DNA of 64,000 nucleotides from Chaetorhynchus papuensis (lineage: Eukaryota > Chordata > Aves > Passeriformes > Rhipiduridae): contig VWYX01002161.1 of the NCBI GenBank assembly GCA_013396525.1, forward strand, positions 1 to 64,000, given 5' to 3'. The notes below the pieces were generated by a model. The model did no database searches. It saw only the letters and a program-made list of their open reading frames with translations, and was not told the DNA's origin. This document shows, piece after piece, positions 23,501-34,089 of the stretch. Position 1 is the first letter of the stretch. Each line of letters opens with the position of its first letter. Both the position numbers and the translations under genes were made by a program.

Positions 23501-23836
23501 CTCAAGACGTGGATCGAGGAGTGCAACGGGCACGCGGTGCCCCCGCTCGTCCCCAGGGTGCTCGTGGGGAACAAGTGTGACTTGAAAGACCTGATCCAGG
23601 TGCCATCCAGCCTGGCCCTCAAGTTCGCCGACGCTCACAACATGCTTTTGTTTGAGACCTCGGCCAAGGACCCACAGGAGAGCCAGAACGTGGACGCCAT
23701 TTTCATGTGCCTGGTGTGCCGGCTGAAGGCGCAGCGCTCGCTGCCCTGCCGGGACACGGAGGGCTGGCCGGCGCAGCCCCAGCCGCATTCCCGGCGGCTG
23801 GACGAGGCCAGCGGGAAAGGCTCCTGCCCGTGCTGA
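20585..23836 (+). CDS. RAB33A: Ras-related protein Rab-33A
   Basis: RAB33A is a small GTPase of Golgi and secretory vesicles, reported in neurons and immune cells. Two coding exons, 20585-20809 and 23378-23836, join in phase 0 (ATCAAG|GTGCAAGTG) to give 227 residues; human RAB33A has 237. The G-box motifs are complete: P-loop GDSNVGKT, switch I TIGVDF, switch II DTAGQERF, NKCD and ETSAK. The C-terminal CPC (after GKGS) is the double-geranylgeranylation signal. The N-terminus (MAAGGGGGRPPGPDPALEPY) is shorter and more Gly/Pro-rich than in human, where the variation lies before the YVQxRIFKIIVIGD core. The single intron (about 2.6 kb) carries CR1 copies. RAB33B is the alternative, but the sequence after the core fits RAB33A better, as does the neighbourhood. 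Confidence 0.95.
22255..22520 (-). mobile_element. Probable CR1 fragment, internal part
   Basis: Phrases such as ACCCCTGGGGCACCCTGCTG and GCCAGTTCCCAACCCACCTC resemble antisense, more 5' portions of avian CR1. It is in the RAB33A intron. Assignment is by remembered wording only. Confidence 0.5.
22834..23262 (+). mobile_element. CR1 retrotransposon fragment
   Basis: Sense CR1 words run in order: GAGTCCAGAGGAGGCTGC, GTTCAGCCTGGAGAGGG, GGATATTGGGAAGGAATTGT, GGAAGGTGTCCCTGCCCGTG. It lies in the RAB33A intron about 115 bases upstream of exon 2. Confidence 0.85.
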
Positions 23837-23856
23837 GCGGGACCCGCCCGGACCCT

Positions 23857-23862
23857 AATAAA
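23857..23862 (+). terminator. RAB33A: RAB33A poly(A) signal
   Basis: AATAAA lies 20 bases after the TGA stop, giving a very short 3' UTR. Confidence 0.75.
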
Positions 23863-23902
23863 GGCTCTGAGCCCCCTGCACTCCGACTCTTGCTTTGCGC
23901 CT

Positions 23903-24215
23903 CAGCCCGGTCGGCCGCAATCGGCCGTAATCGGCTGCAATCGGCTCGGCTCGGCCACAATCGGTCCGGTTCGGCGTGCAGAGCTCGCTTACAATCGCCC
24001 AGCTCGGCTGTAATCGGCCCGGCTCGGCCAGAATCGGTCCGGTTCGGTGTGCAGGGCTCGGCTACAATCGGTTCGATTCGGTTACAATCGGTCCTGCTCG
24101 GCCGTGCTTGGGCAATTTCGGTGACTCGGTTACAATCGGCCCGACTCGGCCACGCTCGGCCCGACTCGGCCGCTCTCGGCTGACTCGGCTGCTCTCGGCT
24201 CCGTCCGTCTCGGCT
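23903..24215. repeat. CpG-rich TCGGC minisatellite between RAB33A and RBMX2
   Basis: About 310 bases consist of imperfect units around TACAATCGGCCCGGCTCGGC, with CAATCGG and TCGGC recurring at short, irregular spacing. The array starts about 40 bases after the RAB33A poly(A) signal and ends about 50 bases before the RBMX2 ATG, so it fills nearly all of the intergenic space. Confidence 0.85.
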
Positions 24216-24263
24216 CGGGGCGGGGCGGTGCCGCGCGCAGGCGCAGTGCGCGTCGCCGCCGCC

Positions 24264-26037
24264 ATGAAGTAGGTGTGAGGGGTGTGCGGGGGAAAGGCCG
24301 GGCCCGGGCCTGTCCCGCCGGTCCCGATGCTGACGGTGCCTCGCCCGCAGCCCCCTGACGAAGGTGAAGCTGATCAATGAGCTGAACGCGCGGGAGGCGG
24401 AGCTGGGCGTGCAGGAGGCGGTGTCGTGGCACGCGGAGTACAAGGACAGCGCTTGGATCTTTGTGGGTACGGACCGGGCTGGGGGCTGGGGCCGGTGCCG
24501 TTCCGGTGCCGTTGACCCGTTCCCTCCTTCCCTTCCCTCTCCCCGCAGGCGGGCTGCACTACGAGCTGACGGAGGGCGATGTCATCTGCGTGTTCTCTCA
24601 GTAAGTGCCGCAGCCCCGGCCCCGCCGCCGCGGGCGCTGCCGCGGGTGCTGACCGTGTGTGTCACAGGTACGGCGAGGTCGTCAACATCAACCTCGTGCG
24701 AGACAAGAAGACCGGAAAGTCCAAGGGCTTCTGCTTCCTGTGCTATGAGGACCAGAGGAGCACCATCCTGGCTGTGGACAACTTCAATGGGATCAAGGTG
24801 AGTGGAGCTCAGGTGCTGCCGCGGCTCCCTGAGCGCTGCCTCGTGTCGGCAGAGCCCTGGGAGCCGGAGCTGCCCGTGACAGCCCGGCCCCGCAGATCAA
24901 GGGACGGACCATCCGCGTGGACCATGTGGCCAACTACCGGCCCCCCAAGGAGTCCGAGGACTGGGATGACGTGACCAGAGCCCTCCATGCCAAGGGCTGC
25001 GGGGTCAAAACGCCACCTCACCCCTCGTCCGACTCCCCGTCAGAGGAGGAGGATGTGCCCGTGAAAAAGCAGAAAGGTGAGGAGTGTTCTTGGCAGGCTG
25101 GATCCCACGTGGGAGGGCCCATGGTAGGGTTTGGGGACAGGAATCTGAGTGGAGAGAAGGCTGGAGGAAGGCAAATGGGCACAGAGCGAGGGTGGGAACA
25201 AGGTGTTACTCCACAGTGCTGAGGAGATGCTCAAAAATGAGGGAGGAGAAGGAGAGCACAGAGGAAAAGAGTCCTCGGGTCTGGAGAGGTAATTTCCACA
25301 GAGTGGATCACACTGTTTCTGAGGAAAGGGAATGAAAGGGAGCCTCTCGGCATTCCAAGTGGTGTGGAAATGCCCAGCCTTGCTGGGAAGAACATGATGT
25401 GAGCGTTAAAGAGAGAAAAGCGTTAAAGATGGCTGCAGCTGGAGGAGAAAAAGTCGTGGTTGGAAGTGGACTGGGACCTCCCTGAAGGGGGAGCGGGCTG
25501 GGAAATGGGTGGAGGGGGAGAATTTGTAGTGGAAAAGGAGTTGGGATGGTGCCGTGGTGGCAGGCAGAGCCTCGGGGAGCGAGGTGCTCCTGGAATTTGG
25601 TCCATCCCAAAGTGTGAACCCGTATTCCAGAGAAGCAGCGGAGCAGAGCAGAGCGGCCAAAGCCAAGCCCGCAAGCTGGGAAGAGGGCGAGCGCGGAGGA
25701 GCCACAGGCCAGGATCAAGATCAAGAAGGAGAAGGAGGACCCTGGGTACGAGCGCTACGCTGGCGGGAGCTCCGACAGGAGCGCCGGGAGCAGGACGCAG
25801 CGGGACGAGGAGCAGCGGCGGCACCAGCGGCACTCGGACAGGAGGGGGGACAAGAACTGCCACGAGCAGAGGGGCCAGAGCGGCTCCCGGGAGGAGCGGG
25901 AGAAGAGGGAGGAGGCTGGCAGGAGGGGCGACGGGCACAGCAGTCGGCAAGACGCGTCCCCCAGGGGAGGCAGATCCCGGGAGCCCCATTCCAGGCACCG
26001 GGAGCGGGGCTCTGGCAGAGACTCCGGCCGCTGCTGA
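24264..26037 (+). CDS. RBMX2: RNA-binding motif protein, X-linked 2
   Basis: RBMX2 (homologue of yeast Ist3/Snu17) is an RRM protein of the spliceosome-associated RES complex in the nucleus. Exons are 24264-24268 (only ATGAA coding), 24351-24466, 24549-24600, 24668-24797, 24896-25076 and 25631-26037, all GT-AG and in phase. They give 296 residues; human RBMX2 has 322. The RRM is nearly identical to human: RNP2 WIFVGGLHYELTEGD and RNP1 KSKGFCFLCYEDQRSTILAV, then RVDHVANYRPPKE. The C-terminal third (last exon) is low-complexity and rich in Arg, Glu, Lys, Ser and Gly and ends RGSGRDSGRC, so it has diverged from the human basic tail. The start is the conserved MNPLTKVKLINELN, split by intron 1. 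Confidence 0.94.
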
Positions 26038-26457
26038 GCCGTGGGTGAGCATTTGGGGCAAGGGAGGCCCTGAGCCTGCCCAAACCTGCTCCAGGCTCTC
26101 AGGATGCCACGGCTGGACCATTCATTCCCCTGGGAGCTTCCCTTTGCCTCTCATCCTGCCCTGGGCCAGGGCTCTCCACGCTGCCCGTGCTGCTGGCTGG
26201 GACAGGGGTTTGTCCTTCAGCCAGGGAAGATGTCAAGAGCTGGAGGCTGGGAGCAGCAGGATCCTCCCCTTCCCCAAATCCCTGGGGCAGTGTCCCCCTC
26301 TTGCACTGTGGGGAGAGGCTGCTGGGTGTCTCGTTTGGCCTCGTGGGCTGGGTTTGGGCCCTGTGCCCGCCTGGCATCTCCTGGATTCCCTGATGTATCC
26401 GCCGGGCTGCACCGCTGTGTCGGGGTGATTTATCATGGATTTGTTTAAAGGTTTCTT

Positions 26458-26463
26458 AATAAA
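26458..26463 (+). terminator. RBMX2: RBMX2 poly(A) signal
   Basis: AATAAA about 420 bases after the RBMX2 stop; the next gene's ATG is some 485 bases further on. Confidence 0.8.
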
Positions 26464-26754
26464 AATTCCTGTTAGGGAGAAGCTGGTTCCGGGAGCAGCG
26501 TTCCGGTCCCTGGGCCAGGGAGGAGGTGGCATCTGTTTTTCTTACACTGATTTTGGGCTTACTTGGCTGGAAAACGCTGGGGTGGAGGATTCAGAGGGTG
26601 GAGAAGGGAGGGACTTTACCTGGACCCGGTTCCTATAAGGAGTGATCCCTCCGGGCCGGCTCCGTGCCCATCCCGGAGCAGCCGGGGCCGCTCCAAGCGA
26701 CACCCGCTGTGGGGTCCGGCGGGGGCTGGGCTGGGCTGGGGGCAGCCTCCGGTG

Positions 26755-26805
26755 CGGTGCCCGTGGCCGTGCCCGTGCCCGTGCCCGTGCCCGTGCCCGT
26801 GCGGT
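26755..26805. repeat. CCGTGC hexamer repeat upstream of SLC25A14
   Basis: GCCCGT hexamers run about seven times just upstream of the SLC25A14 start, in its CpG-rich promoter or 5' UTR. Confidence 0.85.
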
Positions 26806-26947
26806 GCCGGTGCCCGTGCGGTGCTGCCGGGGTTCCCGCAGAGGGCGCGCGCGGCGCGGCGGTGCCGAGCCCTGTTCCGGTCGCGGTTCCGGTTCCGGTC
26901 CCGGCCCGGTGGCGGCGGCGCGCGCGGCGGTGCCCGCCCGCCATGCC

Positions 26948-29900
26948 ATGTCCGCGCTCAACTGGAAACCCTTCGTGTATGGCGGGCTCGCCTCCATCGT
27001 GGCCGAGTTCGGTGAGGCGCAGGGGCCGGGCGGGAGCGGGGCCGGGGCCGGGCGGGAGCCGTGCGGGTACCGGCGGGCGCTGACGCCGCTGTCCCCGCTG
27101 TCCCGCAGGCACGTTCCCCGTGGACCTCACCAAGACGCGGCTGCAGGTGCAGGGGCAGAGCAGCGACGCGCGGTTCCGCGAGGTGCGGTACCGGGGCATG
27201 TTCCACGCGCTCTTCCGCATCTGCCGCGAGGAGGGCGGCCGGGCCCTGTACTCGGGGTGAGCACCGGGAACGGGGCCATCGGCAGCGGTCCCACTTCCCC
27301 CGGGACCCCCATCCATCCGTACCGGGACCCCCACCCATCCGCCGCGGGTCCTCCCCCCGCCCCGGCACCTCCTTCCACCCCCGGGCCTCCCCAGTGCCTG
27401 CCCCGTGTCCTTCCCCCCCGGCTCAGGGTCTCCCACCGCCCGTCCTGGGCTCCCTCTTCGGCCACAGCATCGCCCCGCCTGTCCTGTTCGTCCCCACCAG
27501 CCCGTCCCGGGCTCCCCGCCCATCCCGGCATCTCCCACTGCCCACGCCGGGACCTCCCCCGCACTCCGGCATCTCCCCCTGCCTTCCCCGGCTCTCCCCC
27601 GTCCATCCCGCATTCTTCTCCTCCGCCCACCCCGGCCCTGCCTCTGCCCTGGCACCCCCTCCCCAGCCCGGTCCCCTTTTACACCTTCTGTCACGGCATC
27701 CCCCTGCTCCCTTGCTCCCTGCCCATCCCGCTCCCCCATTTCCCGCACGCTGCTGCGCTCCCCTGGGATCCCTGTCGGCCTTGAACCCCCGAGCGGAGAT
27801 TCCCGGTTTTCCCGAGGCGGGGAGCAAGGCCGGGGCTGTGTGGGTGCCATCCCCTGGCACGGGGGGTGCGTGGGGCAGTCCCGGGCTGTCCCGGGCACGG
27901 CTGCGTTTCTCGCAGCCGCCGCAGGGTCGTGCTGGCCCCGGCAGTGTGAGGGCGGTGGGGAGCGGCCCGCGCTGGCCCGCAGGGATGCTCAGGGTCCGTT
28001 CCCCCTCAGGATCGCCCCGGCACTGCTGAGACAGGCGTCCTATGGCACCATCAAGATCGGGATCTACCAGAGCCTGAAGCGGCTCTTCGTGGATCGCATG
28101 GAAGGTCGGTGTTGGGAACGGCAGCGCGGGCACCTCCCAGCTCCCCCACCCCACACTCTGGGCTGTGCGTTTGGCTCCGTCCTAGCTCTGTCCTTCCCAC
28201 CCCAAGATTCCCACAGGAATGGGGCTCCATTACTGGGTGCCATGGTTTTGTTTGCCAGTGAGAGCAAGGATTGGTTTTAATCCCAATGGGAACCTCACTG
28301 TGCTCTGTGTGATCCCTACCCAAACTCCTCCCTCCAGCCAGGTTCCTTCCTTTCACGGAACCATGGGAGAATCACAGAATCGTTGAGGTTGGAAAAGACC
28401 TCCAAGATCACCAAGTCCCAGCTGTGCCTGATCCCCACCTTGTCCCCAGCCCAGAGCACTGAGTGCCACATCCAGTCCTTCCTCGGACACCTCCAGGGAC
28501 GGGCACTCCAAACCTCCCTGCCCAGCCCCTTCCACCCTTTCCATGAAGAAATTCCTCCCGGTGTCCAACCTGAGCCTCCCCTGGCACAGCTTGAGGCTCT
28601 GTCCTCTTGTGCTATTGAGACTTTGCACCTCAGAACCAAAAAACCAAGGTGCTGTTCCTCAGGCCCATCTCTTTTTGATTCGTCTCAGGGAGACATCCCC
28701 TCCCAGCCGTACAGCAGATGTGTAACAGGGATTGGAAGCTTCAGGAGTGTCTGCTGTCCTTGAGTCCTTGTGCTGGGATGCAGCACTTAGAACAACTCCC
28801 AGAATGGGAGGCAGAAAGGGACCTTAAAGCCCATCCAGTTCCACTCCCTGCCAAGGGCAGGGGCACCTTCCACTATCCCAGGGTGCTCCAAGCCCTGTCC
28901 AGCCTGGCCTTGGGCACTTCCAGGAATGGGGCAGCCACAGCTGCTCTGGACAACCTCTGGATGGGAACTGTGCAGTCCAGCTCTGTAGCTTTGGGCCTGA
29001 CAGTAAAGGTGAGGTTCCAGCAGTGCCCTTGAGATGTGCCCTCTGCAGCTCCTGCCTGGGGAGTGGAGCAGCAGGAGTCTGGTGGGTGTTCCCTGAGGGA
29101 GCACCGAGATCTGCAGGTGAGATTTTCATCCCTGGTGTGATAGGAGGGAATGTTGTAACACCATTCCAGCCTGGGAAATGGGATAGGCATTGAAATGCAG
29201 CACGCTGATGGTAGGAGCTGTGTCAGGGGAGGTGTGGGTTCAGTATCAGGAGGAGGTTCTTCCCCCAGAGGGTGCTGGGCACTGCCCAGGCTCCCCAGGG
29301 AATGGTCGTGGCCCTAAGGCTGCCAGAGCTCCAGGAGTGTTTGGACAACGCTCTCAGGCACAGGGGGGGATTGTTGGGGTGTCTGTGCAGGAACAGGAGT
29401 TGGACTGAATGATCCTTGTGGAACCCTTCCATCTCAGGAGACTCTGTGATTCTGTGACTCCACAGGGCTGCTGTCCTGCTCCAGTAACACCTCTCCCTGC
29501 TCCAGTAACGCCTGTCCCTGCCTGGTTCTGTCTGTACAGGCCCCACATCCCCCTTGCAGTTCAGCCTTTTCTGCTGTGAGCTCCATGCCTGAATGTTTGT
29601 CTCCCTACAGGCCCGGGGCAGCCTGGTGTCCTCTGGGAAGTGTCGTGGTCAGTACCAGCACAGGCCTGTGCCTTTTCCCACTGTAACCATCATCCTAATG
29701 CTGGGCCTGGAATCTCGGGTTATTCCCTGGCACTAATCACATCTAACTCCCTGCCTGGTCTTGATCCTCAGCTGGCTCCAAGTGGCTGCATGTAGGCAAA
29801 TCCAGTTGGTATCAGGGGAAATGCTGGGTTGTCCCTCTCTGCCTCTGTCCTGGCTTGTCCCTGCTGTGAGAAATGTGTCACTGGACACTGAAATCTCAGA

Positions 29901-32900
29901 TAATTGTTCTCAATTTTCACATGTCCCAGTGTTTTCATCAGTCAGACCCTCTGAGAGTGCATTGCTGAGCATTTCAGCTGCCACCTTCTGTCCCTGGCAG
30001 GTGTGGGGACAGCCCTGTCATGGGCTGTGGCAGCTGCCCGGGCCCTGCTCCCGCAGCTTCACCGTGTGATTTGAGAACTGAGCTGCTCTGCTCTTCCCAG
30101 CCCTTGTTTTCCCTCCTACTGTGCCCCTTCCCACGAGGGTCTGACCTTCTTTCCTTGGTTGCAGATGAAACGTTGCTCATCAATGTGATCTGTGGGGTGG
30201 TCTCGGGGGTCATCTCCTCTGCGCTGGCCAATCCCACAGATGTGCTGAAGGTAAGGGCTGCTCCTGGCTGCCTGTGGGACCTGTGCCACCAGTCCTGCTC
30301 ATTTGGGGTTGTTTAATGAATGGGCACCAAAGCCCAGAGTAATTAACAGATGTTTAAAAACCCAGCTCTTAAAGATCACAGAATCCTGGAATGGTTTGGG
30401 TTGGAAGGGACGTGAAAAACCATCTCCTTCCACCTCCTGCCACGGGCAGGGATACCTCCCACTAGACCAGGTTGCTCCAAACCCTGTCCAGCTTGGCCTG
30501 GAACACTTCTCTGGGCAACAAAGATGATGACATTTGTCCTGGTGAGGGGTGGAGACTGTGTTATCCAACCTGGGCCAGGTGGGCGGGTGGCAGCCAGCTG
30601 CTCCTGTCCCCATGGTCACTGCTGGCACTGCCCCAGGGGCCTGCCTGTTCCATGGAGTGAGCAGAGCTCAGTGCTGGGGCCCTGGGCTCAGGGTAGCCCT
30701 GCTCGGGGCAGAGAGAGCCTGGAGAACTTCCCCAGTCTTCTCCCTGGGTAGATCCCCCTTTGGGGACTGCTTTCAGGGCGGGAAGGCCTTGTCCCTCATG
30801 TCCCTGTGCTCCCAGCCTGCTGCTGTCCCTGCCCCATGTTCTGCCATCGTTGTCTGTGTGGTTTGCAGGGGGAGGGACGTGGAGAGCAGCGTGAGAGAGC
30901 TGGGTGCTCTCCCAGGAGTTCCATGGAGCTGCTGTCCCCGCTGTCCCCGCCCTCTGGGCTGGTGCTGGTGTCAGGACAGGTGTTGATGTCCTCCTGCTGA
31001 CTCTCCCCTCCTTTCAGATCCGAATGCAGGCTCAGGGCAGCTTGTTCCAGGGTGGGATGATTGGCAGCTTCATCGACATCTACCAGCAGGAAGGTACCCG
31101 AGGCCTCTGGAGGGTGAGCACTGACTCCCAGGATCCCCCACCAGCGGCAGAACTGGCAGAAATCTTAAGGAAGCAGCTGCTCTCCTGCTGTTCTGTAGCA
31201 AGGAGCACCTGGAGCCCCTCCTGGCTCCTTAAACTGCTGCTCCTGTGGGGCAGAGTCTTTCCTGGTGTTGAAATGGGTGCAGAAGGTGAGGGGGTGACAG
31301 CCTGGCTCCCACGTGGAGTTAGTGCAGCTGCTGTGCCTGCAGGGAGGGCACGGGGAGGATTGTCAGGAGAAGGCCCACGAGGAGCTGGGGGATGTGGCTG
31401 CAGCTGGTGTCAGTGTCCCTTCTCCACAGGGGGTTGTCCCCACGGCCCAGCGAGCTGCCATCGTGGTGGGGGTGGAGCTGCCAGTCTACGACATCACCAA
31501 GAAGCATCTGATCCTGTCAGGCCTCATGGGGGACACCATCTTCGCCCACTTCGTGTGAGTCCCTGCTGCAGCCTGGGGGGGGGTGTGAAGGTGGGGAGCC
31601 AGGTGGGATTGGGAGAGGCCATGGAGAGAGCAGGAGCTGCAGGGAGCAGGGTTGGTGCTTCCAGAGGATCTGCTCTGTCAGCTGGAGCAGCTCAGAGTCA
31701 GCAGGAGGTACGGGATCATTAAGGTTGGGTAAGACCTCAAAGACCATCCAGTCCAACCAATCCCCCAGCACTGCCAAGGCCACCACTAATCCATCCCCAC
31801 ATCCCAGAGGGACCTCCTCGGGGAAGGACCTGGCAGAAATCCTTTGGTGACATGAACTGCCAGCTGGGTTCCAGCTGGCTGATGACAGAAATGCTGTTGC
31901 CCCACATCTGTGCCTTGGTATGAACCAGGCAGGAGATCCCCGTGTGGCTCCCTGTAACAGTCCCTCAAAAGCTGCTCCAGTCCCTAGGCCTCACCTGGCC
32001 AGACCCTGTCACCCTGCAGCCCCTGCTGTAAGAGCCTTGAGAGAGGAACAGACACGAAGCTGCCAGGACCCAGAGCAGGTGTTGCAGTCAGCCTGCTCTG
32101 GGCAGAGCTGGCAGAGGACACCAAAGTCCTTTTTCACCTCATGTTCCCATTCCTCAGCTGCAGATGCTGCTGTTGTGCTTTGGGGTGAGGGTGGGGAGCA
32201 CTGGACCCTCCGTGGAGGGGGAGACTGGCAGCTCTGTGATCCCTTCTGGGCTTTTGCTCTTCCTCCCTCCTTCCCAAAGAAATGTTTGCTCTGCTGGAAG
32301 GCTGTAGGGGGATGCCTGTAGCACCTGAGACCCCTTGCAGGGCTGCCAGTGCCCTGAGGAACCAGCTGAGGGCTCAGATGAGGGTCTGGATCAGCTGAGC
32401 TGAGCATTTCCCTCCCCTGAGCTCTCCAGGCTCCTGTGGTGGCCCAGGTCCTGCTGCTGCCCCTGTCCCAGGTAGGAGCAGGTGGTGCAGCTGCCAAATG
32501 CCTTTGATAAAAATCCAGGGGGAGGTGTTCAGTGCCTGTCTGAGCAGGACTGTGCCTGCCCTGACTTGGTGTGTGCAGTTCCAGCTTCACGTGCGGGCTG
32601 GCGGGGGCCATCGCCTCCAACCCCGTGGACGTGGTGCGGACGCGGATGATGAACCAGCGGGCGATCGTGGGCAGCACGGAGCTCTACAAGGGCACTCTGG
32701 ATGGCCTGGTCAAGGTGAGGGGAGAGGTGGGCACACCCCGGCCCTGGGAGGCTGATGGGAGCAGTGAGATCCTACAGTGACACAGTGTGACATCAGTGAG
32801 ACAGGAGAGGGCCCAGAGCCACTTCCCTGAGGCCCCTGCCAGCCTGAGCATCCTCCCAGCCTCCTGGGACAGAATTTAGGCCATGATGCAGTTAGCTGGG

Positions 32901-33702
32901 TTCAGAGGCTGTAGGTGGTGCTTCACACACTTGCACGGGCCTGTCTGCTCCCTGCAGCAGCTGGAGTGTCACACGTGGCACGGGGGGGTGGGCAGGGCAT
33001 GGGCCTGGTGTGTCTCCTAATCCTCTTGTCTCTCCTCCCAGACGTGGAAGAGCGAGGGCTTCTTTGCACTCTACAAAGGCTTCTGGCCCAACTGGCTTCG
33101 TCTGGGTCCCTGGAACATCATCGTATCCTTCCCTGGGCACAGGCAGAACCCAGCTGGGAAGGGCAGGGCTGGGCTGGCACCCCGATGGGCTGCACTGGGG
33201 ACCCTGCTGGGCACCTCTGATGGTTCCTGAAGAGCCTCTGGGGGCTTGGCTGGGATCTTCCCTGGCCTGGGCTGCAGGAGGGTCCTGGGTCAGCTCCTGT
33301 TTGGGAGGGAATCGTGGGGAATGTTCTGCTGCTGGACCCCGTGCTGACCCCAGCCATGCTGCCTGCTGAAACTGGTGGGGAATGGACTGTGAGGAGCCCC
33401 CAGCCTGGGCTTGGAGCCACCTCCCTCTCGCAGTGGTCTGGGCAGGGCTGGGTTTGCTCTGGGTCTGTGTCCCCGCTGCTGGCAGAACCTGTGCCCAGCT
33501 CTGTCCTGCCTGGGTGGGTCAGGTTGTGCTGCCTGGACAGGGAGCTCCATGGGTGGGTTTAAGGAGCTCCCTGGAGGGGTGTCCAGCCCAGCTGAATGCT
33601 CTGCCCACCCTGCCAGGCAGCTGCCTCACATCTGTCCCAATTCCTTGACGTTCCCTTCAGTTTTTTATCACATACGAGCAGTTGAAGCGCCTCCCCTTCT
33701 GA
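26948..33702 (+). CDS. SLC25A14: Mitochondrial carrier SLC25A14 (UCP5/BMCP1)
   Basis: This is a six-helix inner-membrane carrier of the uncoupling-protein branch, high in brain in mammals. Transport of small anions has been reported for the family; its physiological substrate is unsettled. Exons are 26948-27011, 27109-27256, 28010-28104, 30165-30250, 31018-31113, 31430-31554, 32579-32714, 33042-33122 and 33661-33702, all in phase, giving 290 residues. All three carrier signatures are intact: PVDLTKTRLQ, PTDVLKIRMQ and PVDVVRTRMM. The start MSALNWKPFVYGGLASIV aligns with an internal methionine (about residue 36) of the long human isoform, so the bird form matches the short isoform. An out-of-frame ATG lies 5 bases upstream (26943). 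The C-terminus ends YEQLKRLPF. Confidence 0.95.
28370..28640 (-). mobile_element. CR1-like fragment
   Basis: GAATCACAGAATCGTTGAGG, GGAAAAGACCTCCAAGATCA and GAAGAAATTCCTCCCGGTGT are antisense words of an avian CR1 subfamily, in an SLC25A14 intron. Confidence 0.75.
28795..28965 (-). mobile_element. CR1 3'-end fragment
   Basis: AAAGGGACCTTAAAGCCCAT, CCTGCCAAGGGCAGGGGCAC and GCCTTGGGCACTTCCAGG are antisense CR1 words, about 150 bases from the preceding copy. Confidence 0.75.
29235..29460 (+). mobile_element. CR1-like 3' fragment
   Basis: GGAGGAGGTTCTTCCCCCAG, GGAGTTGGACTGAATGATCC and the terminal CTGTGATTCTGTGA fit a sense CR1 3' end including its short terminal repeats. Confidence 0.7.
30378..30515 (-). 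mobile_element. CR1 3'-end fragment
   Basis: GATCACAGAATCCTGGAATG, GGTTTGGGTTGGAAGGGACG and GTTGCTCCAAACCCTGTCCA are antisense CR1 words, about 125 bases after SLC25A14 exon 4. Confidence 0.75.
31708..31800 (-). mobile_element. CR1-like 3' fragment
   Basis: GGGATCATTAAGGTTGGG followed by AAGACCTCAAAGACCATCCA is an antisense CR1-type 3' end in an SLC25A14 intron. Confidence 0.6.
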
Positions 33703-34061
33703 GAGCTGCCTTCATCTCACCAGAGTCATCCTCGGGGCTGGCAGCTGAGCTGTGCTGCCGCCTCCCTCTCCATCCCACCATCCCCATGTCGTGGTGTTTG
33801 GTACCTGTGGGCTGGGCTCTCCCCCGGTGCGTGGTCCCTGCAGCACGAGCTGCCGGGGCAGCCGGGAGCCGCGTTCCCCACCCGGAGGTGTCGGCGTGCC
33901 CGGGCCTGCGGGAATATCTTCTGTGAAGATCCGTGTGTTCCAGTGGCCTCTGGGGCACTGTGGCTCGTGGTTGGCAGGTGTGGGTGTCCTCCCGTGCCCG
34001 CGGGGCGAGGCTGGGGCCCGGGAAGGTGCCATTGTCATGTTTCTTGCAGAACTGTAACTTC

Positions 34062-34067
34062 ATTAAA
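34062..34067 (+). terminator. SLC25A14: SLC25A14 poly(A) signal (ATTAAA)
   Basis: The common variant ATTAAA lies 360 bases after the stop codon. TGGCTTGGGTTTGGGTCTGTG, a GT-rich downstream element, follows at about 34087. Confidence 0.65.
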
Positions 34068-34089
34068 TTATTTATTGACCGGATGGTGG

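Noticed and set aside
24365..26121. Alternative plus and minus frames inside RBMX2
   Set aside because: The six-exon RRM model accounts for the coding signal; the other frames are Arg/Pro-rich shadows.
26633..27898. 421-codon minus-strand frame over the SLC25A14 promoter
   Set aside because: The Arg/Gly/Pro-rich translation of CpG island and hexamer repeat is caused by high GC, with no recognisable domain.
30515..30570. GATGATGACA as a C box of an intronic snoRNA
   Set aside because: I found no matching D box with a terminal stem at a suitable distance.
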